Notes under the pieces: model-generated
What the model was told of the DNA's origin: nothing
Databases searched by the model: none
The model's input: only the letters and a program-made list of their open reading frames with translations
Shown: positions 7,249 through 15,353 of the stretch, one piece after another
Position numbering within the stretch: the stretch's first letter is position 1
Layout: every line of letters starts with the position of its first letter
Origin: CAVXDY01 sp963760715
Lineage (GTDB): Bacteria > Actinomycetota > Thermoleophilia > Miltoncostaeales > Miltoncostaeaceae
Assembly (NCBI GenBank): GCA_963760715.1
Contig: CAVXDY010000007.1
Coordinates: 682,001-746,000 of the forward strand
Direction: 5' to 3'
DNA: 64,000 bases
Position numbers and translations under genes: made by a program

Positions 7249-7536
7249 TCAGGTGGTGATGGCGGCGACGATGCTCGCCGCGGCCACCAGCGTGAACAGC
7301 GTGAGCCCGATCACCAGCAGCAGGCGCTCCGAGACGCCGGCCACGCGCCGGCCTCCGCCGGCCGCCGCCCCGCGCCGCCGGGTGAGCAGGCGCGACAGGC
7401 CCCCCTCGTCGAGCCAGCGCTCGCAGTAGGGGCAGAACCGCGTCTCGGCGAGAAGCGGGAGACCGCATCGGTGACACGCGGGCGCTTCGGAGCGGTGATG
7501 TCCTTGAAGATCGGACTCGGCTCTCACGCCGGTCAC
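7249..7536 (-). CDS. Zinc-ribbon membrane protein (95 aa)
   Basis: GTG at 7536 is the first start in frame, preceded by AAGGGA. Residues about 20-39 hold a zinc ribbon with paired cysteines (CHRCG and CPYCERW), a basic linker (LTRRRGAAAGGGRR) follows, and one TM segment closes the protein (RLLLVIGLTLFTLVAAASIV), so the ribbon should face the cytoplasm on a C-terminal anchor. Such proteins are often annotated zinc ribbon domain-containing and have no settled role. It precedes the 56-aa zinc-ribbon gene by 35 bases. Confidence 0.65.
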   Translation of the reverse strand: MTGVRAESDLQGHHRSEAPACHRCGLPLLAETRFCPYCERWLDEGGLSRLLTRRRGAAAGGGRRVAGVSERLLLVIGLTLFTLVAAASIVAAITT

Positions 7537-7652
7537 TCCCTTGCAAACTCACTGTGGGCGCGCGCTGGGCCCTCGGCCGTGGCGAGAGCATACACCTGGG
7601 TCTTTTGCGCGCAAGACGCCCCGGCCGGGTGTGAAACGGCCGTTCCGGAGGG

Positions 7653-8078
7653 TCAGCCGCCCTTGGGGAAGAAGCGCTCCGCCGCCTCCCAGCCCGGGCC
7701 CGGGCCGCCCGGCGCCGAGGCGTTGCCGTCGCCCTCGGCCGGGGTCTCGCCGACCATCGGGAACGCCGTCCGGGAGGCGTCCCCCGACGTGCCGGCCTCC
7801 TCCTCGTCGTCCCCGCGGAGGCCGTCGATCTCCGCGACCTTGGCCTCGATCTCCATCAGCTTCGACTCGACCGCGGCGATCTCGGGCGCCAGCGGATCCT
7901 CCGGGATGGTCCCGGCGCGCACGAGCTCGTAGGCCCGCTCGCCGAGCTCCTCGAGGGCCGTGCGGTGCTGGCGCTGGAGCAGTCGCCGCTCGCCCTCCAC
8001 CCGGGCGCGCTTGAGCGACACCTGCACATCGGTCGCCAGGCGGCTCGCCTGCTTGGCGAGGGTGTCGAGAACGGCCAC
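7653..8078 (-). CDS. Coiled-coil hypothetical protein (141 aa)
   Basis: GTG at 8078 has a strong AAGGAGG upstream, so this start is preferred over the longer in-frame extension. The N-terminal 80 residues are helical and heptad-like (LDTLAKQASRLATDVQVSLK, then VEGERRLLQRQHRTALEELG), followed by ESKLMEIEAKVAEIDGL and a low-complexity Gly/Pro/Glu tail ending RFFPKGG. No signal peptide or TM. The shape resembles cytoplasmic structural or phage-shock-like helical proteins but no family is claimed. It is divergent from the TadE-like gene. Confidence 0.65.
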   Translation of the reverse strand: MAVLDTLAKQASRLATDVQVSLKRARVEGERRLLQRQHRTALEELGERAYELVRAGTIPEDPLAPEIAAVESKLMEIEAKVAEIDGLRGDDEEEAGTSGDASRTAFPMVGETPAEGDGNASAPGGPGPGWEAAERFFPKGG

Positions 8079-8226
8079 CGGTGCCCTCCTTAAGGGTTGG
8101 TTCCTGGGATCGATTGTAACCCCGATCGCCGGTCGGGAAAGGCGCGCGTCCGGCGGCGCGTTCCGGCGCGTCATCCGTGGCCGCCGGGTGCGGATCCGCG
8201 GCGCAGGCCCGGCCTACGGTCGGCGG

Positions 8227-8895
8227 GTGCAACGGCGGGGTCAGAGCGGCCAGGCGGCCCTCGAGAGCATCGGCGTCACCGTCGTCGTGGCGGTGGTGCT
8301 GGCGGCCGTCTCCACCTGGCTGGTCCACGAGGTCCATCCCCCGCCGCGACCCCCCGAGGTCATCTCCGCCGTCGCCACGCCGCTCGTGCGCGACCCCGGC
8401 GTGATGGAGTGGCGCTACCCGCTCCACCAGCGGATGCCCGACCTGCACGGCCGGGAGGACGAGCCCATCGGCCGGGCCCTGCGCACCGCCGTGCGGCAGT
8501 CGCGGGCCGGGGTGCAGCTGAGCCTGGAGATGAACGCGGCGTTCGACGACGCGTTCAAGCAGCGGGTCCGCGAGCGCGGGCATGAGTTCGTGGACGATCC
8601 TCTCGGGGGGCTCGTCGCGCTGCCCAGCCCCGTGCTGCTGACCCCGGACGGCGCGCTGCTCAAGGCCCTGCAGGACGCCGCCGCGCTCTGGGCGTACGCG
8701 CGGGAGCTGCGATCGATGCCGCTGCGGGACGCGGCCCTCCGCGCCTCCCACGACGCCGGCCGGCACTCGGCCGACGTCGCGGTGGATGTGGGCGAGGCCC
8801 TGCTGCGCCGCGGGATCCGGCGTGCCGGGCACCGGCTCCCGCGGCGTCCGTCGCCCCCGCCGGCGCCGGCTCCCGCTCCCGGGCCGGTGCCGTGA
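8227..8895 (+). CDS. TadE-like pseudopilin/secreted protein (222 aa)
   Basis: GTG start at 8227. The N-terminus reads RRGQSGQAALESIGVTVVV: a Gly followed by QAALE puts Glu at +5 after a predicted prepilin-peptidase cut, and a TM/assembly helix (IGVTVVVAVVLAAVSTWLV) follows, the type IV/Tad pseudopilin pattern. The rest is a soluble extracellular domain ending in a Pro/Ala-rich tail (PPPAPAPAPGPVP). A Flp-like pilin gene follows at 9001 on the same strand. No CpaF ATPase, TadB/C or TadV peptidase lies in the window, so the machinery must be elsewhere. TadE assignment rests on the N-terminus only. Confidence 0.6.
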   Translation: MQRRGQSGQAALESIGVTVVVAVVLAAVSTWLVHEVHPPPRPPEVISAVATPLVRDPGVMEWRYPLHQRMPDLHGREDEPIGRALRTAVRQSRAGVQLSLEMNAAFDDAFKQRVRERGHEFVDDPLGGLVALPSPVLLTPDGALLKALQDAAALWAYARELRSMPLRDAALRASHDAGRHSADVAVDVGEALLRRGIRRAGHRLPRRPSPPPAPAPAPGPVP

Positions 8896-9000
8896 CGACG
8901 CCCGTCACCCGGGCGCGCGCCCCTCGGCACGCCCGCGTGTCGCGACCGCTGAGCCCGCCGCCGGAGCATGGACCCGCCAACGACCGAAGGAGAGGGACCG

Positions 9001-9231
9001 ATGGGATATGCGCTGATCGCCTGGCTGCACGCGGCCGCCGTCACGGCGCTCGAGCGGACGCGGGAGGATCATCGCGGCCAGGGCACCGTGGAGTATGTGG
9101 GCGTCGTGGTCATGGTGACGCTCCTCATCGCCGCCGTGGCCGTGGCGGCGAAGGGATGGGCGCCGTCGGTGGGCGACGGCCTGAAGAAGGCCATCGGCGA
9201 CGCGATCAAGAAGGTCTCGGCCGGGCTGTAG
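9001..9231 (+). CDS. Flp/Fap-type pilin component (76 aa)
   Basis: ATG at 9001 with AAGGAGAGG seven bases upstream. A long leader ends RGQGTVEYVGVVVMV: cleavage after the first Gly would leave Glu at +5 and Tyr at +6, the signature of Flp pilins, followed by the hydrophobic helix VVVMVTLLIAAVAVAA and a short basic amphipathic tail (LKKAIGDAIKKVSAGL). The size is normal for Flp subunits. It follows the TadE-like gene by 105 bases, so the two could assemble into one surface fibre. Its last 26 bases overlap the 3' end of the convergent pentapeptide-repeat gene. Confidence 0.8.
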   Translation: MGYALIAWLHAAAVTALERTREDHRGQGTVEYVGVVVMVTLLIAAVAVAAKGWAPSVGDGLKKAIGDAIKKVSAGL

Positions 9232-10474
9232 GAATCTCGGTGGGCTCCCGCCCGGCCGCGGGGGGACCGGCGGCCGCCGCAGGCCGGCCGGGCAGCCGTC
9301 GGGCCCCCGTGCGGTCGGCCACCGTCACGTCGCACCCGCGGAGGTCGGCCTCCGAGAGGTCGGCCTCCCGCAGCACGGTGGCCAGCAGGCGTGCGCCCGC
9401 GAGCCGGGCGCGCACGAGCACCGCGCCGGTCAGGTCGGCTCCGTTCAGGACCGAGTCCTCGAGGTGGGCGGCGGTGAGCACGGCTCCGCGCAGCACGGCT
9501 CGGGTCAGGTCGGCGCCGCGCAGGTCCGCGTCGCTCAGGTCGAATCCCGCCAGGTTGGCTCCGCGCAGGTTCGCCTGGCGCAGGTCCGGGGCCAGGCCGA
9601 AGGAGGTCGTCGAGTGGCTGCCACGCTCGTTGAAGCCCTCCAGCACCACGCCCACCAGACTCGCCCCGGTCAGGCCCGCGAACGCGCAGCCGCGCAGGTC
9701 GGCGCCGTCGAGGACGGCCTCGGCCAGATCGTTCCCGGTCAGGTCGGCCCCGCGCAGGTCGGCGCCGCGGAGGTTGGCGGCGGTCATGTCGGCGCCGCCC
9801 AGAAGGGCGACCTCCAGCCGTGCCGCCTCGAGCCGTGCGCGGAACAGGCACGCCTCGCGCAGGTCGGCCCCGCGCAGGTCGGCGCGCGTCAGATCGGCGT
9901 CGGTCAGGTCCGCGCCGCGCAGGATGAACCCGGCCAGGTCCGCCCCCTCGAGGGACGCCCCGCACAGGCTGTGCACGCCCCCCACGCTGACGGTGCGGCT
10001 GGGGGTGGGCGCCTCCCCCCAATCGGTGTTCTCGAGGATCGCGCCGCACAGGTCGGCGCCGTCCAGATCGGCGCCCGCCAGCCGCGACCCGGAGAGGTCC
10101 GTGCCGCGCAGGGATGCCCTCGCCAGGACGGCGCCCTCCAGGCGCGCCCCGCGGATCAGCGCGTCATCGAGCCTCGCCTCGACCAGCCCCGCCCCCACCA
10201 GATCGGCCCCGTCGAGCTGGGCGTCGCGCAGATCGGCGCCGCGCAGGCGGGCGCGGCCGAGGCGCGCCCCCCGCAGATCGGCGCCGCGCAGGTCCTGGCC
10301 CGCCAGGTCGGCGCGCCGCAGGTCGGCGCCCGAGAGGTCGGCGCCGGCCAGGCTCGTGGCGCCGCCGTTGGCCCGCTGTCCCCCGACGCGCGCGCCGGCC
10401 AGCCACCGCTCGTGCGCTCGCAGCAGCCGCACGGGCCGATTCGGGGTGGGGCCGTTGGAGGTCGGAGGGGACAT
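9206..10474 (-). CDS. Pentapeptide-repeat protein (about 420 aa)
   Basis: From about residue 45 to 385 the protein is built of A(D/N/R)LxG-type pentapeptides (for example AGADLSGADLRRADLAGQDL), the repeat that forms a right-handed square beta-helix. Two interruptions (around VGGVHSLCG and GSHSTTSFGLAPD) probably form loops projecting from the solenoid. No signal peptide or TM. Some members of this fold mimic DNA and protect gyrase from quinolones, but most have no known role and nothing here argues for MfpA function. The start is ATG 10474; a TTG directly before it (10477) is also possible. The Pro/Arg-rich C-terminal tail overlaps the Flp-like gene. Confidence 0.85.
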   Translation of the reverse strand: MSPPTSNGPTPNRPVRLLRAHERWLAGARVGGQRANGGATSLAGADLSGADLRRADLAGQDLRGADLRGARLGRARLRGADLRDAQLDGADLVGAGLVEARLDDALIRGARLEGAVLARASLRGTDLSGSRLAGADLDGADLCGAILENTDWGEAPTPSRTVSVGGVHSLCGASLEGADLAGFILRGADLTDADLTRADLRGADLREACLFRARLEAARLEVALLGGADMTAANLRGADLRGADLTGNDLAEAVLDGADLRGCAFAGLTGASLVGVVLEGFNERGSHSTTSFGLAPDLRQANLRGANLAGFDLSDADLRGADLTRAVLRGAVLTAAHLEDSVLNGADLTGAVLVRARLAGARLLATVLREADLSEADLRGCDVTVADRTGARRLPGRPAAAAGPPAAGREPTEIPTARPRPS

Positions 10475-10568
10475 CAACCCGCTCGGGATCTGCCGGTGCC
10501 CCGGCCGGCGCGTTGCAACGGCCTACCGGGGGCTCACGGGCACTCATCGGCCGCGGTGGGGCGGGACT

Positions 10569-11576
10569 TCAGCCGTGGGGATGCGTCACGAGCACCGCGG
10601 CGCCCTCGACCTCGCCGCGCGACAGGCGCTCGAGCGCGGTGTTCGCCTGCTCCAGGGGATGGGGCTCGGTCCGGGTGGTCACGGGGATCTCGGCGGCAAG
10701 CGCGAGGAACTCGGCGGCGTCGGCGCGGGTGACGTTGGCCACGCTGCGCATCGTGCGCTCCCACCAGAGCAGTTCGTAGGGGAACTCCGGGATGCGGTCC
10801 AGGTGGATGGCGTTGACGGCCACCGTGCCGCCCCGGTCCAGCGCGCTCAGCGCGGCCACGACCACCTCGCCCACCGGGGCGAAGGTCACCGCCGCGTGCA
10901 GCGGCACCGGCGGCCGCTCCTCTGATCCCCCGGCCCAGACGGCGCCCAGGGCGAGGGCCCGGGCGCGCTCGCGCTCCGAGCGGGTGCAGACGTAGACCTC
11001 GCAGCCCATGTGCCGCGCGACCTGCAGGGCGCACAGCGCGGAGGCGCCGAAGCCGTAGAGGCCGAGCCGCCCGCCGGGAGCGATGCCGCTGGCCCGGAGC
11101 GCCCGGTGGCCGATGATCCCGCCGCACAGCAACGGCGCGAGGGCGACGTCGGTGGGGCCCTCCGGGAGGGCCGCCGCGAAGTCGGCCCGCACCACCATCC
11201 GCTCGGCGAAGCCCCCGTCCCGGTCCCAGCCGGTGAAGACGGCATGCTCGCAGAGGTTCTCGTGCCCGGACCGGCAGTGGGCGCACACGCCGTCGGCGCC
11301 GGCCAGCCAGTAGGCGCCCGCCCGGTCGCCCTCGCGCCAGCCGCGGACCCCGGCGCCGAGCGCGGCGACCCGGCCCACGGCCTGGTGGCCGGGCACCACC
11401 GGCAGCCGCCGGGCGGCGAGATCGCCCTCGGCGAGCTGGAGGTCGGTGCGGCAGACCGCGCAGGCGCCGACCTCCAGCAGCAGCTCGCCCGGGCCGGGCC
11501 GCGGGTCGGGGAGATCGGCCGGCTCGAGCGGGCCCGAGCTCGCCGGGCCCGGCCGCCGCAGCACCATCGCGCGCAC
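10569..11576 (-). CDS. Zinc-dependent alcohol dehydrogenase family protein
   Basis: 335-aa medium-chain dehydrogenase. Cys42 (ACAVCRTDLQ) and His64 (VPGHQ) are the catalytic-zinc ligands; the structural zinc loop CAHCRSGHENLC keeps three of the usual four cysteines. The Rossmann motif is GLYGFGASALCALQVARH. The pattern VCRTDLQLAEG, PGHQAVGRV and GHRALRASG places it with AdhA/AdhP-like zinc alcohol dehydrogenases acting on primary alcohols with NAD(P). GTG 11576 is the start; an ATG three codons on is the alternative. It stands alone, divergent from the 165-aa hypothetical gene at 11614. Confidence 0.9.
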   Translation of the reverse strand: MRAMVLRRPGPASSGPLEPADLPDPRPGPGELLLEVGACAVCRTDLQLAEGDLAARRLPVVPGHQAVGRVAALGAGVRGWREGDRAGAYWLAGADGVCAHCRSGHENLCEHAVFTGWDRDGGFAERMVVRADFAAALPEGPTDVALAPLLCGGIIGHRALRASGIAPGGRLGLYGFGASALCALQVARHMGCEVYVCTRSERERARALALGAVWAGGSEERPPVPLHAAVTFAPVGEVVVAALSALDRGGTVAVNAIHLDRIPEFPYELLWWERTMRSVANVTRADAAEFLALAAEIPVTTRTEPHPLEQANTALERLSRGEVEGAAVLVTHPHG

Positions 11577-11613
11577 GCCTCGAGGCTACCGCGCCCGCCT
11601 ATCCTGCGTCCCC

Positions 11614-12111
11614 GTGCCCGAGACGCCCGCCGCCATCGATCTGGTCCCGGCGCCCGACGCCGCGGCCGGGGTGTCCGACGCCACCCGGCGATGGGCCCTG
11701 GCCTTCCCGGACGGCGCGCGGCGCTTCGCCGGGCTCACCCGGGACGAGGCCGCGGCCGCCGCGGCGGCGATGGCCGGCTGGGGGCCCGGACGCTGGGATC
11801 GCGCACTGGTGGAGGTGGCGCTTCCGGTGATCGTGTCCGACGGCGCGGGCCCCTACCTGCTGGACGCCACGGGCCGGATCACCCTCGCGCTGAGCGACCA
11901 TCCCGCGCTGCCGGGCGTGCGGGTGGCCATGGGGGAGCCGCGCCCGCGGCACCGGGTGGGCCTGGTGCGGCCCACGGGCCAGCTCCGGGTGTGGGAGTGG
12001 GCGTGGGACGCCGAGGTGGATCCCGAGATGCGCGTGGCGGCCCTCGACGCGCTCGACGGCATCGCCGACGCGAACGGCGCCGATGGCTGGGAGCGCCGCG
12101 AATGGGGATAA
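11614..12111 (+). CDS. Hypothetical protein (165 aa)
   Basis: GTG 11614 is chosen because the longer in-frame extension is low-complexity and antisense to the dehydrogenase. The protein has a mixed alpha/beta look: SDATRRWALAFPDGARRFAG, an Ala-rich helix, then strands such as LVEVALPVIVSDGAGPYLLD and ITLALSDHPALPGVRVAMGE, and ends DGIADANGADGWERREWG. There is no signal peptide, TM segment or catalytic motif that I recognise. The next gene starts within or just after its 3' end on the same strand, so they are probably co-transcribed. Confidence 0.5.
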   Translation: MPETPAAIDLVPAPDAAAGVSDATRRWALAFPDGARRFAGLTRDEAAAAAAAMAGWGPGRWDRALVEVALPVIVSDGAGPYLLDATGRITLALSDHPALPGVRVAMGEPRPRHRVGLVRPTGQLRVWEWAWDAEVDPEMRVAALDALDGIADANGADGWERREWG

Positions 12112-12124
12112 TCTGGCGCGGGCC

Positions 12125-12442
12125 ATGGCCGACGACCTGAAGGACTTCCGCATCAGCTTCACCGCGGTCTCGGCCCGCGGTCTGGGCAAGGGCGCCGGCA
12201 AGCGGCTGATGACCGCGCTCGCGGAGATGCCCGGAGCGGGCGGGGTTAACGAGGCGGGGGCGGACGTCCACCGCCGCCGGGTCACGGCCACCTTCTGGAT
12301 CGGCGTGCGCCTGGGAATGGCCGACGCGGCCCGCGACGGCAGCCGGCTGGCCAAGGAGGCCCTCACCGTGGCCGGGATGGGCGACGCCCAGCTCGTGGAG
12401 CTCTCGGTGTCGCTGACGCCCCGCACCCGCCCCTCCGCGTAG
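12125..12442 (+). CDS. Hypothetical protein (105 aa)
   Basis: ATG 12125 (MADDLKDFRISFTAVSARGL) is favoured; an in-frame ATG at 12083 would overlap the upstream gene by 29 bases and add 14 residues. The protein alternates basic and hydrophobic residues and contains GLGKGAGKRLMTALAE, DVHRRRVTATFWIGVRLGMA and a C-terminal VELSVSLTPRTRPS. It is soluble with no recognised motif. Position between a 165-aa hypothetical and the DUF1385 gene on the same strand suggests a small operon, without pointing to a function. Confidence 0.55.
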   Translation: MADDLKDFRISFTAVSARGLGKGAGKRLMTALAEMPGAGGVNEAGADVHRRRVTATFWIGVRLGMADAARDGSRLAKEALTVAGMGDAQLVELSVSLTPRTRPSA

Positions 12443-12485
12443 GAGGCCCGGAGACGGTTCTCTACACTTCCCGCGGGGCGCGCCG

Positions 12486-13547
12486 ATGACGCAGGCGCAC
12501 GGGCCGATCGGAGGATCCGGGATCCCACGCCGCACCGGCGACGACGCAATCGGAATGGTGGGAGGCAGCGCCTTGCCCGGCGGCGTGATGATGCGCACCC
12601 GCAGGCGGGTGGGCGTCGCGGTGCGCCGCGAGGAGGACGGGGCCATCGTGACCGAGGGCTTCGACCTCGAGCCTCCGTCGTCCCGCTGGGCCCGCATGCC
12701 GCTGATGCGGGGCGTGGTGGCGATCCACTCGGCCGTCAGCACGGGCCACAAGTCGATGTCGATCGGCGAGCGCCTGCGCTGGGAGGAGGCCAACCCGGAC
12801 CCCCCCGAGGCCGAGGCCGACCAGGAGCCCGAGGGGCTCGGCTTCTGGGGCAAGGTGGCCGTCGGCACCGGAGGGCTCATCGGCGCCGGCATCCAGATCG
12901 CGGCCTTCCGCATCGCCCCGATCGTGATCGCCAAGCAGGCGGGCCTCACCGGCGCCGCCTTCATCGTCGCCGACGCGGCGATCCGGCTGGCCCTGCTGCT
13001 CGGGATGCTCCTGCTCCTGAGCCTCTTCCGGCCCTTCCGGAACATCCTCAAGTACCACGGGGCCGAGCACAAGGCGATCGCCGCCCACGAGGCCGGCGGA
13101 CCGGTGACGGCCTCCGTGGCGGCCGGGTTCACGCGATTCCATCCCCGCTGCGGCACCTCGTTCCTGGTCGTCTCGGCCGTCGTGTCGATCGCGGTCTACG
13201 GGGCGGTGCTGGCCATCACCGGCGTGTTCACCTACCCCGCGCTCATCGCCACCCGGCTCATCGGCGCGCCGATCGTGACCGCGATCGCCTTCGAGCTCCA
13301 GCGCCAGGCGGCGCGCCTCTCGGACACGCGCTGGCGCTGCCTCTCGGCCCCCGGCATCTGGGCCCAGCGGCTCACGACCGCCGAGCCCGACCCCGAGGAG
13401 CTCGAGGTGGCCTGCGCGGCCCTCGCCGTGGCGCTCGGGCAGCCCGTGCCGGAGGCCGTCACCAGCCCGGCCGCCGCTCCGCAGGCCGCCCCCGCCCCCG
13501 CGCACCCCGCCGTCGCGGACCCGCAGCCCTCCGCCTCCTCGGCCTAG
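12486..13547 (+). CDS. DUF1385 (YqhQ-like) membrane protein
   Basis: 353-aa integral membrane protein. Family hallmarks are the N-terminal SALPGGVMMRTRRRVGVAVR (the gGqAviEGVMMR region of YqhQ), LKYHGAEHKAIAAHEAG and FHPRCGTSFLVVSAVVSI; the His/Glu and His/Cys residues are nearly invariant in the family and suggest a metal or catalytic site at the membrane face. TM segments surround residues 115-200 and 230-265. The C-terminus has an added Ala/Pro-rich tail. YqhQ homologues commonly lie next to prfA or rpmE in Gram-positives; neither is nearby here. Biochemical role unknown. Confidence 0.85.
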   Translation: MTQAHGPIGGSGIPRRTGDDAIGMVGGSALPGGVMMRTRRRVGVAVRREEDGAIVTEGFDLEPPSSRWARMPLMRGVVAIHSAVSTGHKSMSIGERLRWEEANPDPPEAEADQEPEGLGFWGKVAVGTGGLIGAGIQIAAFRIAPIVIAKQAGLTGAAFIVADAAIRLALLLGMLLLLSLFRPFRNILKYHGAEHKAIAAHEAGGPVTASVAAGFTRFHPRCGTSFLVVSAVVSIAVYGAVLAITGVFTYPALIATRLIGAPIVTAIAFELQRQAARLSDTRWRCLSAPGIWAQRLTTAEPDPEELEVACAALAVALGQPVPEAVTSPAAAPQAAPAPAHPAVADPQPSASSA

Positions 13548-13554
13548 GCCCCGT

Positions 13555-14835
13555 TCACCCTCCCGGGTGCCACAGCTCCATGTGGCGCGCGTGCCGCTCG
13601 CTGTAGGCGCCCTCGGCGTAGTGGAGATCGTAGAAGGGCAGGTCCAGGTGGTGGGCCTGGAGCACCAGCCGCACGAACATCGGGTCGATGAAGGCCGGGA
13701 AGCGCCCGTAGGTGTCGAGGACGTACTGGCAGAACGTGGTGACGATCTCGATCGTCTCGTCGGTCGGGTTCGCCCGGCCGGCGAGCACCTGGTCCGGGTG
13801 CTCGTAGGGGCTCGCGCGGTGGGGCTCGGCGCGCCGCTCGGCCAGGAAGCGGCGCACCGCCTCGCCCATGTCCGAGACGTAGGGCGGGCAGAGGCCCTCC
13901 ATCACGCCGGCCCGGCCCACCGGGACCGGCTTCGCGTGGGCCCGGGGCGTGCTCTCGGGCGTGACCACGTCGAATCCGAGGCCCCGGTGGGCCGGATCGA
14001 CCCCGAGCACGTGGTGGGGGAGGAAGCCGGTGAAGGCCCACCCGCCCAGCCCGAGGGCCTGCAGCGCGAGGCTCATGTTCTGGCAGATGAAGGCGCCCTC
14101 GACGTTCAGCGTCGTCAGCACCCGCAGCTCCAGGTCCATCAGCGACAGCTCCACGCTGCCGAGCCGGCCCGACCGCACGTAGCGGTCGAGCCCGCACGGG
14201 CGGCCCCCGCTCAGCTCGTCGATGACCGAGAAGCGGTTGTGGTCGTCGAAGTAGATGAAGAGAAGCGTCAGGTACTCGACCGTGGTGTTCGTGACCGGGA
14301 TGAAGAGGCTCGTGCCCGGCTGGTTCACGTTCCACGAGTTGAAGGCGAAGAGGCCCGGCTCGCCCCGCGGGAGGTCGGCGCGCCCGGTCTCCAGCGTGGT
14401 GCGGGTCTCGCGGAAGAGGTGCAGCATCGTGGCGAGCGCATCCTCCTGCGACGCGCCCGCGAAGGGCGCCGTGGCCCCGTCGTCGGGGTCGCGCTCCCGC
14501 AGCCCCACCACGTGCAGGCCCTCGTCGTTGGTGTAGAAGAGCTCGGTCGAGTGCGAGTTGCAGGAGCACGGCCAGGAGCGCCCCACCCAGCGGTGCATCC
14601 ACGACAGGCCGTCGGGCGGCAGGTCGCCCAGAGCCAGGCCGGTCGTGCCGGTGCCCAGCCACACGAGCACCGCCTCCTCCAGCTCGGACAGGGGCACCGC
14701 CTCCGCCTCTGATCGATAGCTGAGCGGGCCCTCGGGCAGCTCCATCCCCAGGCCCACGCGTCGTGAGCGCCGGTTCAGGATCGCCTCCGCGAGACCCGCG
14801 TCGAAGGCGTCGGCCAGGCCGTCCGGGATCCGCAT
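13555..14835 (-). CDS. Nitroreductase-like hypothetical protein (426 aa)
   Basis: ATG 14835 is preceded by AGGAGAG. The N-terminal part contains AILNRRSRRVGLGMELPEG and LSELEEAVLVWLGTGTTGLA, which recalls the R(R)SxR flavin-binding start and the LL/W-A-G-x-T segment of nitroreductase/SagB-type proteins, though no full motif set is visible. Later conserved-looking stretches include SWPCSCNSHSTELFYTNDEG, FNSWNVNQPGTSLF and LYLHYAEG-like DLPFYDLHYAEGAYSERHA. No TM or signal peptide. The gene lies 11 bases downstream of the exported-protein gene that is coupled to the MMPL exporter, so it may belong to that operon. Flavin binding is inference. Confidence 0.5.
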   Translation of the reverse strand: MRIPDGLADAFDAGLAEAILNRRSRRVGLGMELPEGPLSYRSEAEAVPLSELEEAVLVWLGTGTTGLALGDLPPDGLSWMHRWVGRSWPCSCNSHSTELFYTNDEGLHVVGLRERDPDDGATAPFAGASQEDALATMLHLFRETRTTLETGRADLPRGEPGLFAFNSWNVNQPGTSLFIPVTNTTVEYLTLLFIYFDDHNRFSVIDELSGGRPCGLDRYVRSGRLGSVELSLMDLELRVLTTLNVEGAFICQNMSLALQALGLGGWAFTGFLPHHVLGVDPAHRGLGFDVVTPESTPRAHAKPVPVGRAGVMEGLCPPYVSDMGEAVRRFLAERRAEPHRASPYEHPDQVLAGRANPTDETIEIVTTFCQYVLDTYGRFPAFIDPMFVRLVLQAHHLDLPFYDLHYAEGAYSERHARHMELWHPGG

Positions 14836-14846
14836 AACCACTCTCC

Positions 14847-15353
14847 TCAGTCCGGGACGAGGCGCATGCTGCGCGCGATCCTCAGCGCGCGGGGCTTGTC
14901 GCGCCCGTCGATCTCCACCCACATCTCCACTCCGGGGCCGCGGTTGCGCTCCGCCCTCCTGCGCGTGAACCAGGTGAGGAAGAGCCCGGGCTGGTTGTCG
15001 AAGTTCGGCGACTCGTAGAAGTGCGCCAGGCGCTTGCCCACGTAGGCCGTCCCGAGCGCGCGCACATCCCCCAGGTCGCCGCAGAAGAACGGCTTGCCCT
15101 CGTAGATCCGCAGCAGCGCGCCGCCGGGTCCGCGATAGACCGCCGTGACCTGCTCGTTCCGGCAGGGGCGCCCGGTGGTGACCTTCCTCAGCGTGAGCCC
15201 CTCGGTGCGCTCCGGCCGGTACACGGGCATGTCGAGGCGCTGCGCGGCCCGCGTCCAGGCGGGCTCGACCGCCGCCCGCTCGGCCCCCGTCGCGGCGCCG
15301 AGCGCGACCAGCGCCACCAGCAGCGCGACGAGGGCGATGCGCCCCCCCGTCAC
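14847..15353 (-). CDS. Small exported protein coupled to the MMPL exporter
   Basis: 168 aa, GTG at 15353 overlapping the MMPL stop (GTGA), so the two are translated together. A signal peptide or signal anchor spans residues 5-24 (RIALVALLVALVALGAATGA). The secreted part has two cysteines (GRPCRNE and PFFCGDL) placed to form a disulfide, a beta-rich centre (VYRGPGGALLRIYEGKPF) and a basic C-terminus ending RSMRLVPD. In mycobacteria many MMPL transporters are paired with a small membrane-anchored MmpS protein; this gene has that size, topology and position but no recognisable MmpS sequence. A role as an exporter accessory subunit is inference. Confidence 0.65.
   Translation of the reverse strand: MTGGRIALVALLVALVALGAATGAERAAVEPAWTRAAQRLDMPVYRPERTEGLTLRKVTTGRPCRNEQVTAVYRGPGGALLRIYEGKPFFCGDLGDVRALGTAYVGKRLAHFYESPNFDNQPGLFLTWFTRRRAERNRGPGVEMWVEIDGRDKPRALRIARSMRLVPD

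Noticed and set aside
7680..7720. Runs of alternating GGGCCC/CCCGGG that look like a repeat near the end of the coiled-coil gene
   Set aside because: They encode the Gly/Pro-rich tail of that protein and are not repeated elsewhere.
9240..10474. Tandem short repeats of CAGGTCGGC-type on the plus strand, possible CRISPR or satellite
   Set aside because: They are the coding sequence of pentapeptide repeats on the minus strand; there are no unique spacers of constant length.
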